Of a stretch of DNA of 49,319 nt, positions 45,313-49,319 are shown piece after piece (the stretch's first letter is position 1; each line of letters starts with the position of its first letter). A model generated the notes under the pieces. It searched no databases. It saw only the letters and a program-made list of their open reading frames with translations, and was not told where the DNA came from. The position numbers and the translations under genes are program-made. This DNA is from Acinetobacter kookii (GTDB lineage Bacteria > Pseudomonadota > Gammaproteobacteria > Pseudomonadales > Moraxellaceae), in the NCBI RefSeq assembly GCF_900096895.1, contig NZ_FMYO01000015.1, positions 1-49,319 on the forward strand, in the 5' to 3' direction.

Positions 45313-45543
45313 ATGAAAAAAACCGCTTTATTATCTTTAAGCGTGATTGCTGTTTCATTGACTGCGGTCGGTTGTACTTCTGCCGAAACCACACAAAATC
45401 CTGAGACTGCTCAAGTTACCACAGGTCTGGGGGTTTCCACTCAGGCACAACCGGGGGGAATTGGCGTTCAGGCAGATACTTCAGTTCATGCGGGCGCTAC
45501 CCACTCTGGCTCTGCTTCTCAAAGTTCACAAGCTGCACAGTAA
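45313..45543 (+). CDS. Small predicted lipoprotein, 76 aa
   Basis: The product has a lipoprotein signal (MKKTALLSLSVIAVSLTAVGC) with lipobox LTAVGC, so the mature protein would begin at Cys21 and be lipid-anchored. The remaining 55 residues are low-complexity, rich in Thr, Ser, Ala, Gly and Gln (TTGLGVSTQAQPGGIGVQAD), without charged clusters or known domain. AAGGAAA lies 10 nt upstream. Function unknown; a cell-envelope role is inferred only from the signal. Confidence 0.75.
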   Translation: MKKTALLSLSVIAVSLTAVGCTSAETTQNPETAQVTTGLGVSTQAQPGGIGVQADTSVHAGATHSGSASQSSQAAQ

Positions 45544-45781
45544 TCACCAGGCTATCGCCAGGATGAGATGATTTCTTCTTAGAGTCTTAGAGAAAGCTTT
45601 CAGCTGATGGTTGCAATAGATGGTAGCTCGGCTTTTGCTATCATCTATTTAAGAGATATCGCAAAGTTTCGTTGCGGAGAGAATCATGATTTTATCAGCA
45701 CAGTATTCGATACTAAGCCGGATTGCTGATTCATTAAATAAAGGATATTGAGGGGGAGGAACTGGCAGGGGTGGAATGAGA

Positions 45782-46297
45782 TCATCTCTCACGCTGCTGA
45801 TGTTCTCGATGATTTGAATCTCGACGGTGATCCCTGCGTTTTTCCTGCACTTTATGCAGTTGCCGTATCTGCACCTTTTTACGCTGCTGTTCTGCGCGCT
45901 TACGTTCAATTTCACGCTTTTGGTGATTCCAGCCGGACTGGTTATTGCGACGCTGTTCAGCGATTCTTTTCCGCTGTTCCAATAGATGTTGCTGTTCACG
46001 TTTTTTACGTTCCCATTCAAACTGTTTCTGGCGGTTCTGTTCCCACTGACGACGCTCAGACACACGTTTTTTGCGTTCTAACTCTAAATGGTTTTGGCGT
46101 TGTTGATATTCCCAACGTTGACGATCCCGCTCAAGTTCATAGCGATAGTCATAACTTGAACCATAAACCCGATCATAATCACGGTCGTAGCGATCATCAT
46201 AAGCGCCATTGTAGTAGCCACCATCTTCAGGAAATGCCACACAGCCTACAGCTAAAAATGTCGTAGCTAATGAGAGTATAATCAGTCTTTTAGCCAT
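45782..46297 (-). CDS. Arg/Gln/Glu-rich predicted lipoprotein, 171 aa
   Basis: Lipoprotein signal MAKRLIILSLATTFLAVGC with lipobox LAVGC, then a Tyr/Asp/Gly segment (YYNGAYDDRYDRDYDRVYG) and a very long highly charged helix rich in Arg, Gln, Glu and Lys (about 55-171) that should form a single extended helix or coiled coil. AAGGAT lies 7 nt before the chosen ATG; an upstream ATG would add 13 residues before the signal and is less likely. No known domain. The basic helix could bind nucleic acid, peptidoglycan or another anionic surface; this is speculation. Confidence 0.75.
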   Translation of the reverse strand: MAKRLIILSLATTFLAVGCVAFPEDGGYYNGAYDDRYDRDYDRVYGSSYDYRYELERDRQRWEYQQRQNHLELERKKRVSERRQWEQNRQKQFEWERKKREQQHLLEQRKRIAEQRRNNQSGWNHQKREIERKRAEQQRKKVQIRQLHKVQEKRRDHRRDSNHREHQQRER

Positions 46298-46497
46298 AAG
46301 GTGTATCCTTCTTGTGGCAAGGAGTAGCAAAAACACTCCGAAATATACATGGAAATAGTCAATGACAAGGTATAAAAAGAAGATTAGCGTATGAATGTTT
46401 TTACTGTGTATACAGATGATTAGACTTATATAAGATTATGGTCACGCATGGGCTGACCATGTAGAAAATGTGAAGATTAAAATAAAAGGAAGATGCA

Positions 46498-47571
46498 ATG
46501 ATGGTTGCTTTTAGCCGAACTTTACAGACCGTGTTAGAAAAAGGTCAAGGTACAGCTGCACGTACTCTGGACCGGTTACCCAGTTTTGCACAAAAATCTT
46601 TAGTTAGAATTTTAAGATATCCCCACCAGTATCCTGAACTTGATCCCTTAATCCAATGCATGATGGCAGCCCAGTTAAGACGTGGCAGTAATGGCTTTGT
46701 GAGTGAAGATATTATCCATGCGCGTAAAAGCTTTGATTTGCAAATGCAGTCCATCAAAGCTAAACCTACACCGGTGAAACAGGTGGAAGATCTGCGTTTA
46801 CCTTTACACAGTGGAACCATTTTCGCGCGACATTACCATCCTGCACCCACTAAAAAATTGCCAATGGTGGTGTATTTTCATGGGGGTGGCTTTGTTGTCG
46901 GCAGTCTGGATTCGCATGATGAAGTCTGTCGTTTACTGGCAGTACATGCCAAAGTACAGGTTTTGAGTATTGACTATCCTTTAGCCCCTGAAGCAAGTCC
47001 GAATAAACTGATTCAGACCTGTGAAGATGCCTTGGCATGGGTCTATCAAAATAGAAAGCAGCTTAAAATCTTAAAAAATAGGATTTCAGTTGCGGGCGAT
47101 AGCGCTGGAGGAAATATCAGCACCGTGGTTGCACAACGAGCTGCCCATAAAGTTTATGCACCACAAGCCCAATTACTGCTCTATCCGGCAGTGGATTTTA
47201 AAAGCCGTCATCCTTCATTTTATGCCTATAATGAAGGGCTGGTTTTAACCGGTAAAGATGTGGATTTTGTGACCCACTATTATGCAGATACCCATCAGGT
47301 TGAACTGGATGATCCGCTCATTTCCCCGACCTATGGCAAACATGACAAATTACCCCCTACGTTTGTGGTGACTGCTGGTCATGATGTATTACATGATGAA
47401 GGGGAAATTTATGCCCATAAATTACGTCATCGCGGTGTGAAGGTGCATTATCAGGAATATAGCGATCAAGCGCATGGTTTTGCCAATCTAACACCCGTGT
47501 CTTATCGTGCTAAAAAGTATTTTATTGAAATTAGTAAAAACTATAGAAAGTTTTGGGATAAACACGCTTAG
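46498..47571 (+). CDS. Alpha/beta hydrolase, HSL (hormone-sensitive lipase) family esterase
   Basis: Serine esterase of 357 aa. The oxyanion-hole motif HGGGF is near residues 128-132, the nucleophile elbow GDSAGG has Ser202, the acid lies in AGHDVLHDE near 299, and the His in DQAHGF near 327. An N-terminal cap of about 100 residues precedes the fold. No signal peptide is present, so it is probably cytosolic and acts on short-chain esters. AAGGAAGA precedes the start; two consecutive ATGs are possible. Its terminator doubles as a perfect parS. Confidence 0.92.
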   Translation: MMVAFSRTLQTVLEKGQGTAARTLDRLPSFAQKSLVRILRYPHQYPELDPLIQCMMAAQLRRGSNGFVSEDIIHARKSFDLQMQSIKAKPTPVKQVEDLRLPLHSGTIFARHYHPAPTKKLPMVVYFHGGGFVVGSLDSHDEVCRLLAVHAKVQVLSIDYPLAPEASPNKLIQTCEDALAWVYQNRKQLKILKNRISVAGDSAGGNISTVVAQRAAHKVYAPQAQLLLYPAVDFKSRHPSFYAYNEGLVLTGKDVDFVTHYYADTHQVELDDPLISPTYGKHDKLPPTFVVTAGHDVLHDEGEIYAHKLRHRGVKVHYQEYSDQAHGFANLTPVSYRAKKYFIEISKNYRKFWDKHA

Positions 47572-47599
47572 CTGTTTAGCTTAAGAACAAGCTGCAATA

Positions 47600-47627
47600 A
47601 AAGTGTTTCACGTGAAACACTTTTTTA
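47600..47627. terminator. Palindromic terminator containing parS
   Basis: AAAAGTGTTTCACGTGAAACACTTTT is a fully self-complementary sequence followed by Ts, positioned between the converging esterase and ADC-like genes. As RNA it would form a stem with little loop, so its terminator efficiency is uncertain. Confidence 0.65.
47604..47619. other. Perfect parS centromere site
   Basis: TGTTTCACGTGAAACA is the exact 16-bp ParB-binding consensus (TGTTNCACGTGAAACA). It lies about 21.5 kb right of oriC. parA and parB are not in the window, but chromosomal ParB sites are expected near the origin. Confidence 0.85.
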
Positions 47628-48299
47628 TTTTTTCTCAATTTTAGCTTTAGGTAAGGTGAGGCTAAATTCTGGCACGTAAAAACTGTGTAAATAGCGGGCC
47701 TGAGAAAAATCAGGGAAAATGTCCTGGGTGTTTTTCCAGCTGGCTTGTTTTAATTTGCTGAGTTTACCGCGAAATTGTGGAGTGAATTGATAGCGTAAAC
47801 CTTGCCAGGCTTGGTAAATATTGAGCAGCCGTGCAGGTAAATGGTGACTATTCACATAAAACGTCTGACTATGTTTATATTTCTGCAAGTGCAAACTCAT
47901 TTCTTGCTGTTCAAAGCAAATCTTGCAATACACCACATCATCATGGATGAGCCATTCAAACTGGGCCAGCTGTTTTGGAATTCCCCAAAAGTGTTGACCG
48001 TTGACCATCGAACTTTCGGTAGAAACATAAATTTTAGGAATGGAAGACAAGCGCCTTTTACTGATTAAAGGATGATCCAAGATCAGCAATTCATCATATG
48101 GACCTACAGGAGAATCATGATAACGAACCAAAATCACCTGTACCACGCGGCCAATCGGAGAGGAAGCAATATAAAAATTCTGATGCTGCTCAATAAATTT
48201 GGGTGTTAACCAGTAATTCAAAATAAAAGCATCCCCATGTAAATGCCACGGTGGATAAAGGGAAAAAGTAGTTGTGTTTAATTCTTTGCTCATTGTCAT
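47625..48299 (-). CDS. Acetoacetate decarboxylase-like family protein
   Basis: A 224-aa cytosolic protein with the ADC-like fold pattern: PPWHLHGDAFILNYWLTP at the start, YHDSPVGPYDELLIL in the middle, and ISKRRLSSIPKIYVSTESSMVNGQHFWGIPKQLAQFEW. I cannot place the catalytic lysine of true acetoacetate decarboxylase with confidence, so decarboxylase activity should not be assumed; many members have other or unknown roles. Two starts are possible (48299 or 48293). Its stop overlaps the region of the parS/terminator palindrome. Confidence 0.75.
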   Translation of the reverse strand: MTMSKELNTTTFSLYPPWHLHGDAFILNYWLTPKFIEQHQNFYIASSPIGRVVQVILVRYHDSPVGPYDELLILDHPLISKRRLSSIPKIYVSTESSMVNGQHFWGIPKQLAQFEWLIHDDVVYCKICFEQQEMSLHLQKYKHSQTFYVNSHHLPARLLNIYQAWQGLRYQFTPQFRGKLSKLKQASWKNTQDIFPDFSQARYLHSFYVPEFSLTLPKAKIEKK

Positions 48300-48395
48300 A
48301 CTCGTTTTATCTCAAAAAGAGAAGCTGTTATATTTATATTGAAAGATTAATATATCGACATTCACAATTACAACTTAACGTAGAAGAGTAAAGAA

Positions 48396-48965
48396 ATGTT
48401 AAATAAAGCCTTATTTGCTATTAGTGCTGCATGTATGAGTTTGCAGGTGATGGCTGCAAATACCTTGGTAGAAATGAAAACGTCTATGGGGAATATTGAA
48501 ATAGAGTTATTTAATGACAAGGCACCTATTTCTGCAAAAAATTTTGAAGCCTATATAAAAGATAACTTTTATAACGGCACTATTTTTCACAGGGTGATTC
48601 CCGGCTTTATGATTCAGGGTGGAGGAATGGATGCCAACATGGTAGAGAAACCGACCAAAGCACCCATCCAGAATGAATCTTATAATGGGTTAAAGAATGC
48701 ACGTGGCACTTTGGCGATGGCACGAACCAACAAGCCCAATTCTGCAACAAGCCAATTTTTTATTAATACGGTAGACAATGACTTTTTAAACAGAAGTCAG
48801 ATGAATGCCGGTTATGCGGTGTTTGGTAAAGTCACTAAAGGCATGGATGTGGTCGATAAAATCACCCAAGTACCGACTGCAAACTTTGGCATGCATCAAA
48901 ATGTACCCAAGCAAGCTGTGAAAATTATCAGTGTGAACATTAAAGCAGCAGAAGAGAAAAAGTAA
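48396..48965 (+). CDS. Periplasmic peptidyl-prolyl cis-trans isomerase, cyclophilin type
   Basis: Protein-folding catalyst, 189 aa. A signal peptide ([22 protein letters not shown]) is followed by a bacterial cyclophilin domain with [41 protein letters not shown] and [17 protein letters not shown]; the active-site Arg of [13 protein letters not shown] is present. The size and signal fit PpiA-type periplasmic enzymes. AGAAGAG lies upstream of the ATG. It is the last gene before the right rrn promoter. Confidence 0.94.
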   Translation: MLNKALFAISAACMSLQVMAANTLVEMKTSMGNIEIELFNDKAPISAKNFEAYIKDNFYNGTIFHRVIPGFMIQGGGMDANMVEKPTKAPIQNESYNGLKNARGTLAMARTNKPNSATSQFFINTVDNDFLNRSQMNAGYAVFGKVTKGMDVVDKITQVPTANFGMHQNVPKQAVKIISVNIKAAEEKK

Positions 48966-49098
48966 TAAAAAATAAAGCAGAAATATTTAATTCATATTTT
49001 TGCTTTAAAATTATATGTTTATATTTAAATTAGAATAAAAATGAACCAAAAGAGTGCATAAAAATACAACACTTAATAAAACAATCAGTTAAAAGCAC

Positions 49099-49126
49099 TT
49101 GCACGTGTACGAAATTGCCCTATAAT
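49099..49126 (+). promoter_or_regulatory. Strong rrn-type promoter firing right, out of the window
   Basis: TTGCAC (49099-49104), 16-bp spacer, consensus TATAAT (49121-49126). The transcript would start near 49133 and enter the repeat at 49225-49318. Confidence 0.7.
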
Positions 49127-49224
49127 GAGCTCATCCCGACGCGATACAGCAAACGAACTTAGCTGAACAGGTTAAGTTGTTAGATGTGTATTGCGTTATA
49201 TTTTCTACTGACGAGGTAGAAAAT

Positions 49225-49318
49225 AGATCATTAAGAGATTATGAAGAACAACTTGTGTGGATTTTTACTGGTTGATCGATCGAAATTATTTTCATTGATT
49301 GATGGTAGAAATTACTCG
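49225..49318 (+). repeat. Right copy of 94-bp terminal inverted repeat (probable rRNA operon leader)
   Basis: Perfect reverse complement of 1-94. Just upstream the two copies diverge but both retain CTGACGAGGT, as expected for leaders of different rRNA operons with conserved distal parts. Confidence 0.65.
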
Positions 49319-49319
49319 A

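Noticed and set aside
45131..45394. 87-codon minus-strand frame antisense to the lipoprotein start
   Set aside because: It overlaps a gene with a clear signal peptide, lipobox and ribosome binding site, and has no such support itself.
45615..45649. Hairpin AATAGATGGTAGC/GCTATCATCTATT as a terminator
   Set aside because: The stem is good, but neither strand has a T run after it, so it is not called as an intrinsic terminator. Its role is unknown.

Overview
This window is chromosomal DNA from an Acinetobacter-type gammaproteobacterium (Moraxellaceae) centred on the origin of replication. The assignment rests on the gene order rpmH-rnpA-yidD-yidC-mnmE facing left and dnaA-dnaN-recF-gyrB facing right, a BlsA-like BLUF photoreceptor, AdeT-type solute-binding proteins, and the low-GC, poly-T-rich intergenic style. 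I cannot fix the species. The first and last 94 bases are perfect reverse complements of each other, and each lies just downstream of a strong outward-facing promoter. The simplest reading is that the window is bounded by the leaders of two divergent rRNA operons, so the ends probably mark an rRNA-repeat breakpoint in an assembly.

Layout. 0-10 kb: two small unknown genes, a candidate small RNA, tyrS divergent from anmK, an MltB-type lytic transglycosylase, a 400-bp AT-rich array of TTTAAATTCA motifs carrying DnaA boxes, purK-purE, a DUF486 membrane protein and mpl. 10-21 kb: a BLUF protein, a Zn-alcohol dehydrogenase, a GNAT protein, a TerC family manganese exporter under a yybP-ykoY riboswitch, guaD and hpt (purine salvage), a GlsB/YeaQ membrane protein, an IS4-type MITE sitting inside a terminator, dsbC, a dmeF/dmeR metal-efflux pair with an RcnR-type operator, and an MFS transporter. 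21-33 kb: the replication and membrane-insertion core with oriC at about 25.70-26.15 kb. 33-49 kb: a further cluster of DnaA boxes, a YheS-type ABC-F protein, three tandem AdeT-family solute-binding genes, erpA, a matrixin-type protease, grpE and dnaK with sigma-32-like promoters, a degenerate copy of the dnaK 3' end flanking a small membrane-protein gene, two lipoproteins, an HSL-type esterase, an acetoacetate-decarboxylase-like protein and a periplasmic cyclophilin.

How parts work together. oriC holds five perfect TTATCCACA boxes, and one lies between the -35 and -10 of the likely dnaA promoter, which suggests autoregulation. Two satellite intergenic regions (5.3-5.7 kb and 33.05-33.23 kb) share the same DnaA box plus TTTAAATT(C/T)A vocabulary. 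Three parS-like sequences (in dmeF, in recF, and forming the terminator hairpin after the esterase gene) surround oriC, as expected for ParABS segregation. Metal homeostasis appears twice: Mn-sensing RNA with TerC, and DmeR with DmeF.

Most unusual items: the origin-satellite arrays, the parS site that is also a terminator stem, the 337-bp IS4-like MITE that split a terminator and duplicated 11 bp, the duplicated dnaK tail, the AdeT triplet, and two orphan promoter-terminator pairs that look like small RNA genes. No CRISPR array, prophage, tRNA or complete rRNA gene was found.
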